A stretch of 64,000 nt of DNA from Tubiluchus corallicola (lineage: Eukaryota; Priapulida; Priapulimorpha; Priapulimorphida; Tubiluchidae). The notes beneath the pieces were generated by a model. It saw only the letters and a list, made by a program, of their open reading frames with translations, was not told where the DNA came from and ran no database searches. The position numbers and the translations under genes are program-made. Of this stretch, positions 1 to 11,800 are shown piece by piece. Position 1 is the stretch's first letter, and each line of letters begins with the position of its first letter. The DNA is taken from NCBI GenBank assembly GCA_030141605.1, contig JAQGDQ010000029.1:675501-739500 (forward strand). Direction: 5' to 3'.

Positions 1-101
1 GCTTAATTTAGATGGATGTGGCGGAACCGAGACATTGTGAAAGATAATCTTTTAAGAGACACTAAACTGGTAAAAGTATTTCAACTGCACCGTACGAATA
101 C

Positions 102-145
<44 letters not shown>

Positions 146-664
146 TCTCAGCAAGCTAAATCACCTAAAGCAGTTTTCCTGACGGTCAGCAATTTATTTA
201 CTGACTAATTGCCAAAGTTTAGTCGGTAAGCACACCATTTGACCATTCAGTTATAATCAAGCCTAATATAATTTCAGTGCACAATGAACAGCTCAGCTAT
301 TTATATACTCAAATTTATCGGTTATGTAAATGACTGTGTAAACCCCACATATCAGTTAATTGTCTTACATTGCACCAATTGAAATAGGAAAACTTTCGTC
401 GCAGGAAAATAGTTTCTAACAAAACAAAACTTACTCTACTGTCACGTGGTCTTCAGGGCTGCTTTCACAGATAACGCGAAAACAAACAGAGGTATAAAAA
501 TGTTTGTAACTTTTATCACACGTATCGGTACTCTGCATTCAAGTTGCATTGTGCGCTTAACATGCTTAATTTAGATAGATGTGGCGGGACCGAGACATTG
601 TGAAAGATAATCTTCTAAGAGACACTAAACTGGTAAAAGTATTTCAACTGTACCGTACGAATAC

Positions 665-702
<38 letters not shown>

Positions 703-1223
703 GCTCTCAGCAAGCTAAATCGCCTAAAGCAGTTTTCCTGACGGTCAGCAATTTATTTACTGACTAATTGCCAAACTTTAGTCGGTAAGCACACCCTTTG
801 ACCATTCAGTTATAATCAAGCCTAATATAATTTCAGTGCACAATGATCAGCTCAGCTATTTATATACTCAAATTTATCGGTTATGTAAATAACTATACAA
901 ACCCCACATATGAGTTAATTGTCTTACATTGCACCAATTGAAATAGGAAAACTTTCGTCGCAGGAAAATAGTTTCTAACAAAACAAAACTTACTCTACTG
1001 TCACGTGGTCTTCAGGGCTGCTTTCACAGATAACGCGAAAACAAACAGAGGTATAAAAATGTTTGTAACTTTTATCACACGTATCGGTACTCTGCATTCA
1101 AGTTGCATTGTGCGCTTAACATGCTTAATTTAGATAGATGTGGCGGGACCGAGACATTGTGAAAGATAATCTTCTAAGAGACACTAAATTGGTAAAAGTA
1201 TTTCAACTGTACCGTACGAATAC

Positions 1224-1261
<38 letters not shown>

Positions 1262-1617
1262 GCTCTCAGCAAGCTAAATCGCCTAAAGCAGTTTTCCTGA
1301 CGGTCAGCAATTTATTTACTGACTAATTGCCAAACTTTAGTCGGTAAGCACACCCTTTGACCATTCAGTTATAATCAAGCCTAATATAATTTCAGTGCAC
1401 AATGATCAGCTCAGCTATTTATATACTCAAATTTATCGGTTATGTAAATAACTATACAAACCCCACATATGAGTTAATTGTCTTACATTGCACCAATTGA
1501 AATAGGAAAACTTTCGTCGCAGGAAAATAGTTTCTAACAAAACAAAACTTACTCTACTGTCACGTGGTCTTCAGGGCTGCTTTCACAGATAACGCGAAAA
1601 CAAACAGAGTTATAAAA
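1..1617. repeat. ~560-bp tandem repeat, about 2.9 copies
   Basis: Three successive copies begin at 1, 564 and 1123, giving periods of 563 and 559 bp. The third breaks off near 1616. Copies 2 and 3 are almost identical and copy 1 differs at scattered bases, so the duplication is recent. Each copy holds a (CATA)n/(TA)n tract and one CACGTG. The array may extend beyond the left edge of the window. No credible coding frame is present; the short frames across the TA tract arise from the repeat itself. Confidence 0.95.
113..142. repeat. TA microsatellite in tandem-repeat copy 1
   Basis: A run of alternating T and A follows a short CATA repeat. The equivalent tracts in copies 2 and 3 lie at about 678-702 and 1237-1261 and are shorter. 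The length difference accounts for much of the period change between copies. Confidence 0.9.
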
Positions 1618-1639
1618 ACTATTGTTGCAAGAGAGCATT

Positions 1640-2590
1640 TGTAGGCCTAGCTGGTTTTTCCACTGGGCAAACTAGACAGTTGCCTAGGGCGCTAAATTTT
1701 AAGGGGCATGAAATTCTAGAAGTAACTCTTTAATTAAGCGTAACCGCTTAAATGCACAACACTTTAATTAACAGAAACGAACTACATCCGTTATTTTCCA
1801 GGCAAAACGTATGGTGATTCAATGACGGCTAGAGAATGTCTTCCCTCGGCAAAACACTTCCTACTTTTGCTTTATCTGGTTTCCTAAGATTCCATTTCAC
1901 GCAGACTTTACTAACGCGTTCTGCCCGCAGGTTCTATTGTATTCGTAGATCAGCAGAGCTACATAAGTGCTTATAGTAATGATAGTAATGGTCTTTCCAT
2001 TAATAAAAAGTTTCTCACAATAGCATCCATCTATTTATGGCAGACAAATCCACAAGAATCGAAGTCTTCAGGAGAGGTATACAAGAATCATAAGGTAAAA
2101 AAGCTGGCAAGTAGCGACAAATGAACAGCAAAAAAATCATTAATGAAGTATTTGCAACCAGACCAGAGTTATGGTTGTGAAGATGACGAAACTTGTGAAA
2201 CAGATGCATACGTGAAAAACAAGGGTTTTAAAAATTTTCTGAAGAGAACGCTAAAGAAAAATCTGTCCAAGAGTAGCAGAAATTTGGTTGCTCCTGAAAA
2301 CCCAGAATGTACAATGCGATCATAAACTCAATTTCAAATTCAATCAACACACGCTGTAGATAGGTAATTAAATACACTTAAATATTAAACTATAGTACAT
2401 GTAAATAGAAGCCTAAAATACAGGTACCATAATTATACTTTATTATAATATTATACAAGAAAAATTCAATTTCGGAGTTGTGTTGGAGACCGTGGGGTTG
2501 GTGGGGGATGAGGTTGACCGTTGAGAATGTGGCGCTAAAATACTTCTGCCAAGAGCTTCAAACTACCTAGAGCTGGTCCTGGGCCTAGTT
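1640..2590 (+). mobile_element. Probable degraded hAT-like DNA transposon remnant
   Basis: The left part (about 1646-1705) and right part (about 2530-2590) both carry TAGGCC/GGGCCTAG and GGCGCTAAA motifs in opposite orientation, like worn terminal inverted repeats. Between them a broken frame (about 2060-2325, interrupted by a stop at about 2120) reads basic residues followed by KKSLMKYLQPDQSYG and an acidic stretch, resembling the N-terminal region of ZMYM/hAT-type transposases. No catalytic core survives. Clear target-site duplications were not found, so the family call is tentative. Confidence 0.4.
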
Positions 2591-2599
2591 GCATTATTT

Positions 2600-3640
2600 T
2601 TCACTTACACAAAAACATTGGTTATTTAGCAGGCGTCTATTATTCTCTTTAGCTGTAATTATTAAATTGCATTAATTGGTAATAATTGCTAAACCCGTGA
2701 TAGTAAAGCGCCTCCACCTCCAGCAGGAAAGTAATCCTACGTTGATTTTACCTGACCCCACGGCCCCACCTGCAGTTGCATCCAACGATTGGTCACACTC
2801 TTTCTGGACAGCTTTAATAATTTGGTTGAAATCTTTTTAATGAAAAGCGCCACGCCCTGCTGCGATTGGGACTGTAAAGAAAGTGCACGTGTTCTGACCC
2901 GCAGGGCAAGGCTTTTATGTAGAGCTACAATGATCAGTTGCTGTGGTCTTGCAATGACAGAAACGTCATTATTTATTCTCTGAAAAAAAGCTTTTCAATT
3001 TAAAATGTAACAAAGACGCGTAGAATTCTTTAACAGTGCCGTGATGGTCTCTATGGTCAACAGTGCAGGTCACAAGGCCCTAGCCAGCGATGGCGTATGC
3101 ATGCGTATTAGTTAAAGGTGCACTACCTTAGAATGCTTCCTTCTACTCGCCGAAAGATGTCATCGGTAGTCGCATTTTGCGCAATAACTACTTGGTTATT
3201 GAAACTCTTTATAGTGTCGGTCATCTACTCAATTGGTATTGTATAAACTAAAGCTAGTGTAATTAAACGAGATATTTAGATGTTAGTTAATACCACGATA
3301 ACGAACTGCTTTGCATTATCGTGAAAATTATTTTGTTAACAGATTGGAAACAACAACTGTATGTAAATAAGCGTCTCTGTCTTTGAACGTTCTTGAAGCT
3401 TATTTAGCTTGTATAAGCTTTGCGGTCAGACCTAAACAACTTGCGTTTATTTATTTATTTACAAGTATTTATTTGTACCTTAACAATTTTTTGTTTTCCA
3501 TCCCTATTCCTAATATAAAACATTGAACGCATGCAGGAAAAGTTTACCTTCTAAAAGTTTTACAAAGTTGTTAAACAACACTCAAACACGAAAATACTTG
3601 CAAAACCCTAGAAAATTGCATGCTCGGCTACAATGCCGCG
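2600..3640. other. Spacer upstream of MYC, no gene seen
   Basis: Unique AT-rich sequence without a supported coding frame. It lies between the transposon remnant and the GC-richer block that precedes the putative MYC promoter. Confidence 0.6.
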
Positions 3641-3649
3641 CCCGTACAT

Positions 3650-3658
3650 TTTCGCGCC
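3650..3658 (+). promoter_or_regulatory. E2F-like site TTTCGCGCC
   Basis: A perfect match to the E2F consensus TTTSGCGC sits in a short GC-rich patch about 165 bp upstream of a TATA box. Vertebrate MYC promoters are known to be E2F-responsive. Function here is inferred from the motif and position only. Confidence 0.4.
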
Positions 3659-3814
3659 ACTACGCCTACTCGCGTACTATAAATGCTTGTGTTGTAGCGG
3701 CAGACAATATAGTGCCGCTGTCTAGGCGAGATCGACTTTTGCATTGCACAAAAAACTCATAAAAGATCTGTTTACTATAACGCTCAACAATGTGTTAAGA
3801 AGTTCAATAATACT

Positions 3815-3822
3815 TATAAAAG
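3815..3822 (+). promoter_or_regulatory. Candidate TATA box of MYC
   Basis: TATAAAAG matches the TATA consensus. It would place transcription start near 3845, leaving a roughly 210-nt first exon that ends at a strong donor (4057). Promoter identity is inferred; no transcript evidence is available. Confidence 0.4.
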
Positions 3823-3844
3823 TCTTTAATGGACTTGCTTGTGT

Positions 3845-4056
3845 TGTTTTTAGCCATCGGTGTTTCGTCCTTGAACCAGCGGAGTAATACAGCGCCGGTC
3901 CAACAACTCATAGAGAAAATCGAGGATGTGTGTCTTGCTACTCACTCGGTTACACATGCCGGTTAGATGCGTGTGAATTTTGTGTTTGTGCGTACTTATT
4001 TAGCAGCATTTCGTAATTATCTCTGAAAGTACAAGATTTACATAGAGGAAGCAAAG
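3845..4056 (+). other. Putative non-coding MYC exon 1 (5' UTR)
   Basis: The proposed exon runs from the start implied by the TATA box to the donor AAAG|GTAAGG at 4057. It would be joined to the acceptor at 4821-4822, just before the MYC start codon. It contains a short upstream reading frame of 16 codons (3926-3976). Vertebrate MYC genes also have a non-coding first exon. The exon's left end is a guess. Confidence 0.4.
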
Positions 4057-4822
4057 GTAAGGCGAGTATTCATACTATTACTGATGAAATTAGACCCATT
4101 TTCAAATTTTTAGGCAAATTTTCTTCTTTGAATTTGGTATCGATCTGTGCAGTTGTTGTTGCAAGCCGTCCACAAGCCTTTTAAATTGCCTGTGAAGTGG
4201 ATGTGAGTGTTGCATTTAAATAGAAGCGTAAAGTCACAGCTAACCAATAATGAATAGTGAGATTAGTTGCTAATTAGCTGCATGACTTTGTTATCGATTT
4301 CAGTAGCAGTTGGCTGCTGTTAAGTTTGCAGAGCAAACTGAACAGCTTGCAACAGTAGTTTCACATTTCGCACAAGTAAATAAAAAAACTCGTGATAGCC
4401 ATATGGGTTTACATGGTCTATGATGCTACTTCTAGAATTTAACAGTTGACAATATTTTTGGCTTAATTTTTCTTATGATAATTTTTTAAGATTGGCTTCT
4501 TTAGAAGTTTAAAACTTTGTATTTTCGCAGTAATTTTTCGGATCAAATTAACCCGGAGTTTCTTAACCATTGTGCTATTTATATATATTTCTTGACTTTT
4601 GAATTTTTAAGTTATTATTGTTTTTTATTTTTAAAAAAGTTTGATTAATTTGCACTTCTACGAACTCATCGCGTCATTCGTTATAATATTTACTTTTTTA
4701 GCTAATTTTAATTTGCCTTTGCTCCGATAACGTAAACGTTAGTATATAAATTCTAATTATATTTCAATACATAACCTATACAGCTGATTTTTAAGGCAAT
4801 AAAAGCTGTAGTTTATTTTCAG
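4057..4822 (+). other. Putative MYC intron 1
   Basis: A 766-bp AT-rich stretch runs from GTAAGG to a T-rich tract ending TTTTCAG. No coding frame or repeat of note is present. The acceptor end is well supported, because the open frame closes just 5' of the start codon. The donor end is inferred. Confidence 0.45.
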
Positions 4823-5527
4823 ATTTCGGTGGTTTTTAACATTTGTACCTGCTAAAAAGCTGGTTTTCAAGCAAACTGGCCAACAGCATCAAAGCCATGG
4901 AAAGCAGTTCGCATTTACATGCACCCAGTAATTCTCTTGGACATTGCGAAGATTGTTTGTTTCAAGAACTTTCCGAATCGCCTTTTTATGCTACTCCTTC
5001 GGAGGACATTTGGAAAAAGTTTGAACTTCCCATGACGCCCCCGCACTCGCCCAGTCATGATCACTATTACGATTCTGATTACTTAGTCGACTCGCAAACT
5101 GATGATTTTAACTTCGGTACTTTGAGAATGTTTGAGCCAGTGAATCAAGAAAACGCACTGAGAAGAGACTGTATGTGGTCTCAGGGCAATAGTGTTGAAG
5201 AACTTACAAAATCGCAGAGACTTGGAACCCAAAAAGCACAGAGTATAGACTCAGTACCTTGTGTTAATAAATCGGTGACAATCGTAACGCCATTATCGAC
5301 GCATTATGAACCGGACTACACTTCCACGATAAGTATGCTACAAGCGGTGGATAAAGTTGATCGATTAGAATATAAACCGACGGAATGTGTTAACCCCATA
5401 CATGTATTTCCTTATCCAGTTAACACCGATCATAGTTACAGCTGTAAAAGCCACGGAGGGGGTTCGAATGTCTCACCCAAGCAAAAGGTCACTGTTCCAT
5501 CAGGGATGCAGACCCCCAGCGATAGTG
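4823..5527 (+). CDS. MYC: MYC exon 2 (first coding exon)
   Basis: The exon opens after a TTTTCAG acceptor with 74 nt of 5' UTR; coding starts at 4897. It encodes residues 1-210, holding the transactivation half of the protein: Myc boxes I, II and III. It ends GATAGTG|GTAAGT in phase 1, right after residues SDS. The frame is also open upstream of the ATG back to 4840, including an in-frame CTG at 4849. Confidence 0.93.
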
Positions 5528-8500
5528 GTAAGTCCTTTCCATTTCATTTCTGGAAAACTTCTACTTAAGGCTACTATAATTCTAATATTTTTAATACTGT
5601 ACAGTACTTCTGTAAGGACTAAGATATGTTACAGTATTAATATGTAGTTTTCTGTCAAGATTTCTACTGTATTTAAAGTCCAGACATACTGATTGTTTTT
5701 GCCCTAGATTCGTTATTCTGACTGATTGTTCTATACATCCAGGCTGTACCTGTTGTAAGCCACTACTGGCTTATGCATAAATAGATAGTCATAAGACCCT
5801 CATGGTCCTCAAAAGAAAGCGATTATCTGCTGTACCATTAAGTGTACAAGTTTACTACAGCACCTGCTGTCTTTGCAAAGTGTTTAACATCATTGTAGGC
5901 CCTTTCCATCCAGCCGTGAATTTCCACGGTAAACGACCTCTTATTACGTATCTAAAGTTGTTTTAGGTTTTCTAAAATTAATTTGTGCTCTGAAATTTTG
6001 AATTATATTTTGCAACTTTTTCTTGGTTAACGTTGGTCCAATCTTTGTTTGGCTTCCGTGAAAGACAAGCCCTATTCTAAGCCATATCCTGTTTGTTCCT
6101 ACCTCTGTATCATTGTAGGGCAAATATGTTTTTTTGGTTGCCTGATATCGAGACCAAGCCTTCTTCCTGTCTGTGCCACTAGTATTGACAAACATTATCT
6201 CGATTTTATAACTGATAGTGGAGGCGCGCTGCTTGTTAAAATGAAGCGTAGGGGTTTGTTGCAGACTTGTGATGACATAGAAACGAGCAACTGTCTGTAA
6301 TAAAAAGTATTATATATTGTTCAACACTTATATTGTAGCAGGAGAGTTTCTTTTTTATTTTGTCTTGTGTAATTTGAACCGACTTATGTTGCATACATTG
6401 AGTTGCGCTGGTACTCGCTAAACTACCAGCGCAACTCAATCAGTCTGTTGCAGTCTCCACGGTGTGCTAAACATTTAGTAGCTCGCTTTTCCTTGTTTCC
6501 GGCTACTTTACAATCCTAATTCATAACGAAAGACCTAACGAATTTATACAAGTATATCGTAACTGAAAGGCACAGTAAACTGATTTAAACAAAAAAATTT
6601 AAGTTATGACAAGCCAAAAAATATTTGGAGAACGAGCTTCAATCTATCTTTATTTAACACAGCTACTAATACCTGCATCTGAACTCACCTTTCAATAAAC
6701 ACTAATTTTCAGCTCTGCTCACCCGGGTAGGGTTGTTGAACGCAGGTGTACATGCATTCTAAATCGCAAAGGCTTCTTTCTGGCTTCTTTATAATGTGCA
6801 GAGTCACCTTGTCCCGGCACGGAACGACCTCCAGAATATTGAATCAATGGCTTCAGTAGCTATGAGGATTAAATGGCGACGGTGCCCTTGGAAAACTGCT
6901 GCAATTTCTATTGATTTCTTTGTGGAAATTTTTTTGGAAAATTTTTGTCGCTGTGCTAAATAGTGAATCTCTACATGCAGTTATAAATTTTCTTGCATGG
7001 CAAGAAAACGTAAATCGTCATTCTTATGCATTTCGAGCACGGTATTTTAATAGTAATTTTAAGTTAACAGTAATTGTAAAAAATTTGCAAAGAACCAGTG
7101 CATGTTTTTTTAGTTCATTATTTGATATCAATAAATGCTTATGACGGGGCCGTTGGTTTCAATTTTTATTACAGCTGTGACAGAAATCAGAGATATTATT
7201 ATTTTTTATTTTTAGGCTTACAAAGGATACTACAGTTATTTTCATTGCATTTAATTTTTGCCGCAAAGTACGCATAACTGCTGATCGATATAAACAAATG
7301 AATTACCTAAAACCGGGGACATTACATGGCTCGCCATCTTCAATTATTATTAACTGATTTCTGGTTGTTCTTTTCTTTTCCTCCATATGGCAAGCAGCTT
7401 GTTGTCAGAGATTATCACGTGACTTTGCACTGTCTAGAGAGTATCGTCTGTATCAATGAAGTAGCGCTGGCTGTATTCAGCCCAGCACATGCCCAAAGTG
7501 TAACCTACTGTGACGGCTGATGTAATACAAGTTTTGTGTGTGTAAACAAACGTACACCGAGTAGTTGATTATCAGGCATTTGAGAGTGGTTAACTAACTT
7601 ATCAGTGATTTGATAACAGATTGCACAGAGAGTCCAGAGTCTCTTGACTTGGGTCCATTGTCCTCGACCACCAGACTTACACAGCCCAGCAACAACCGAA
7701 AAATAGGCCATGTACCTTTTTAGAATTGCAAAACCGTTTACGTGACATATATGAACATTATTAGAATCTTGCTCAGTGTGTTATACATGTTTTCCATTTG
7801 CAAATTTATATTTTGCAAAAACGAGGTTATTAATGCCGCTGAAAGTACTAGTGGTTTCTCAGACCATTCACGTCAAATTTGTTCTCTTCTCAGAAATTCA
7901 ACTAATCAGCTAATTAATCAATCAGTCAACTTGTCGATTAATAAAGAAATGTTGCAGTAATTTCCGGGCAGCTGCTCCCTCTCGATCGTATCCGTTTTAA
8001 TTGAAGAAACTACACTAGTAACTAAGTGTAGACTGATAGCTGGCGTGTGGTATCTCAGCTCTGTGACGTCCACACATCTGGTCGCAGCTCTGGTTTCATT
8101 CCTGGCATATGGAGCTCGTTACACATTTCATTGAGTCACTAGATCAGCGTCTCTTTCGCACCTGTGTGTGAGCGGCAAAGAAGGGGAGAGATTTCGTGCC
8201 ATCGTTGAATATCTTGCGGGACTTGGCCAATGGTCATCTTCTATATCTGCTTTTAGAAATACGTGGTAACTCGCATGAAGAAGTTGTAAACTCTCTAGCA
8301 GTATTAAAAAATAGACAGTTTTTCTACCACCCGAAAGTGAAATGAAAATTTTATTTTACAGTAATTGTTAATACGCGTCTCTCTGAATAGACATTTACTC
8401 ATTAGCGCAGTTAGTCTTGTGCAGTTACTTCATTACTGTTTATTAATTAGTAACTAGCCCACTTCAGCCAAAAGTACAGCGCATGCAACTCATGATTAAA

Positions 8501-8780
8501 TCGTTTTTAATTTACTTGTACGGTTACTTGGTAAGCTTATTGGCATCAGGTATACCTCAAACATTAAAATAATCTGTTATTGACAGTACAAAAATTTGTC
8601 CTATAATCCCTACATTATAATATTTCTGGGAACTATTAAATGTTTAACGTCGAACTGACTAACATCAAAGACCCGTCCTAAACTGTTGGGAATTATTTTT
8701 ATGGACACATTAATAAAAATTTAATGGTTTTATGGCTGTAAAAGGGGTCGCGCTAGTATAAACACTATTTAAGATGTTGC

Positions 8781-8817
<37 letters not shown>

Positions 8818-8840
8818 TCTCTCCCTCTCTCCCTCTCTCC

Positions 8841-8890
<50 letters not shown>

Positions 8891-11800
8891 GTTTCCTTCC
8901 TTCTGTCTCCCTCTTTGTATTCCTTTTTTCTCGGTCTCTCACGCTATGGTTCCCAAAGAAAATTGCTCGTTAAAATTTTCCCAAATTTCACATGCACGGA
9001 TTGCATGCAGAGCCAATTTCACAACTAGTTTATGGGGGCTCTTGGTGATGAATGTTAACTGTGTTTGTACTAGAAATTGTTGTCAAACTGGCTTACAGAG
9101 TTCCAGTTTTTACTGGCAAATTGCCAGCTGGGAGACTGATCCCTCTGTCGGGAAAGATTCTACCTGTGCAAACATCGCCAGTGTTTGAGCGACTTTGCCG
9201 ATATACGGTCATCCTATTCTTTGACTTTGGTCATGATTAGATCGTATTTGCTCATCGTTTTCTACGAAACTACGACTACTTTTTGTCGTGTTTTGTACCG
9301 GCACTGCGGGTGCTTGTATGCGTGCTTATAGAAATGCATGATGTGCGTGTGTGCTCTTAGGAATTCACATTAATTGTACTCAGTCCTTGTACCTCAGCCG
9401 TAATTGCAATCCTCAGACAATATTTTGAAGAGAAAGTTAATTCTGTTTTAAGTATGGCAAATCTAAGTCTGACTGATTGTAGCACAAAATTAGACAATAC
9501 ATGTTACAAGGCACCTAACTGTATTCAAAAATTATAGCTGCAAACAATTCTGCATTACTGGCTTCCTCTGTCGCCGGTTGACTAAGCGCAAGCAAGCAAA
9601 CTAGACGTGGCTGAAAAACTATATCGTCTGGCAGCTGAGAATGTTAATCATCTGTTGATATTTTACCCAGCTGCTAATTTACGAATGTTTTAAACGACCG
9701 ACTCGATTGTTTTTGCTCTCACATGGCGCTTCTTGTCCTGAAATGAAAATTAACACTTGAGGGCAACCTGTAATCCTGTATTTAAAACATGATAGAAGCC
9801 ATAATATTAAGGCATTACTGAGCGGCCTAAAATCGCACTCGTGGTATTTATAGCTTTATGTTCGTGCGCACGTTTTTCCCTGTTTATGATTAAGCGACTT
9901 GCTGAACAACTTGGAATTTTTCATTGGGACCAGATAACTTCACGTTTTGTGTGCTATAAATTATTTCGTCAAATATTTAAAATTGGCTGAAATTTTGCTC
10001 GCATTATACATCTTGTCTTCTTCTCATCGAAATTTCTTGCCAATAACTGTTCTGATTTTAAGTAATGTTAACTATACTTATATGCCGATCACTGCATCAG
10101 TAGCCTGACGATCACGATACCGATTTTTTATGTCGGTATCCCAGTTATGGACAATTTTTAAGTTTCTTCACATTTTTTAATTACCTACTCGGCCTAATCG
10201 TAATTACAGCACGATTTAATTCAAACTCGTTTTTCGCTTTTCTTTCAATTTTCGGCGGATTGCCACTGTAACGAAGTTACCGATTAGCCTAGCTACGTGG
10301 CTGAAGCCAGCTTATCTGTTCACGTGTCGCTGGCTGGTTTCACTGGCGATTTAACGTGGAATGCAGTGCACCAGTCGGTATTTTTCTAAAAAGTTTGGCA
10401 GCGCGAAAGGTCTGCCCGTCCGGGGCCTTGACGGTATATTTGCGGTTTCAGTTACACAGTTTCTGCTGACCCGATTAGCGAAGACTGTTATCTGGAGCGC
10501 GTGTTTGCCAGCCTAGAAAGAATGATACGTATATGGAACGGAATGTACTTGTGTAAATTCACCTCCAGATGAACTTTCATATTATAAGAGATGCAATGAC
10601 GCAAGTGTGGGCGTGCTACTTCCGTAATTTAACTGGCGTCTAAAACATTTACGCGCATGTTCAATTTTTTTAAACTTCCAGTCCTTTGGGATTACTTTGT
10701 GCAATATATGTGCTAACCAGTATATTAGTACACTGTATATATAAAACACTGCAGGCGGTTCTCTGTACAATCATTTTTCATGTTCATGTTTGTGTTTTAC
10801 GGAATAACATTAGTTTAATTTTCGGGATTTGGAGTTTTCAGTGGAGTCTCATGACTATCTTGGAACGCTGCTAGCCACTCTGTAGTTCATCTCAGAGTAT
10901 TCACTGAGGCCTGTTCGGGGAAAGACCAAAGAAGGCTAAGGATGGAATGTTATATTATTAATCCAGAAAAAAATAATTTTAAAGTATAAACCTGCAACAA
11001 AGGAACTTAGAGATTCTATTGAGCCAGTGCAGAAGCAGCAGCTTGCACAGAAAGTGGTCTTACAGCCTAGAAAATGAATTGCTGGATTCTCATATTTAAC
11101 AATTTTCAACTGCATCAAAAAAATTGCTTACGGAATTGTCTGTATAAACTATAAGGCGACAGTTTTATTTGGACTTCACAGATTTTGTTTTTTCCCTTTT
11201 GTTTTGTCTTTCGTACTTCTTATTTGTAGGTGTATTTCTTGGAATGACTACTGTTCCTCTCGCCACGCCTCTTACGCTGTTTTGGAGTTTCCTGTAAGCC
11301 GTTTGTCTATTGCAATCCCTGAACAATGCTAGAACAGATGTCAAAATGTGCCGAAAACTGGTTCCAAAAGATGGCTCACTTGTAATACCTGCTCATCAGC
11401 GTGTATTAACTTGTTTGTTTCCCTTATTTAACTTCGCCAGGCAGCTATAGCACTAATGTGATTATTATGTGACTTTAGTGGTCAAACAACTGCCATTAGT
11501 GACCATCAGTAGCGGTCACTTGACTTCTCTCCTGGGGGTTTTGGCGGCATTGTTTATAAAATAGACCCAGAAGGTCGGGACGTCTGTTCGCGGCTCACAA
11601 CTGTCTGGATTTGACATTTAAATCGATTGCTTGACCACTGTTTCACAACCCGTCTTTAAATTACCCAGCTGCATTTGTTTTGACTGGTTAGCCAAGCAAG
11701 TTTGCGTAACCGTCCACTGGTCAATCACATTAGAGGATGGTTTGTTGTGTCTGTGCAGCTTGTTACACTAACAGATAAGCGCTGACCGTTTACGATTTTA

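Noticed and set aside
579-1326. Two identical 62-codon frames in the tandem repeat
   Set aside because: They cross the TA microsatellite (Tyr/Ile runs) and are simply copies of the same repeat unit; no protein features.
1-1617. CRISPR-like array
   Set aside because: The repeats are ~560 bp, contiguous and without spacers; the genome is eukaryotic.
5387-5647. 86-codon frame overlapping MYC exon 2
   Set aside because: Out-of-frame shadow of MYC; continues into the intron.
8774-9240. Ser/Leu-rich frames over the CT tract
   Set aside because: Low-complexity translation of a microsatellite.
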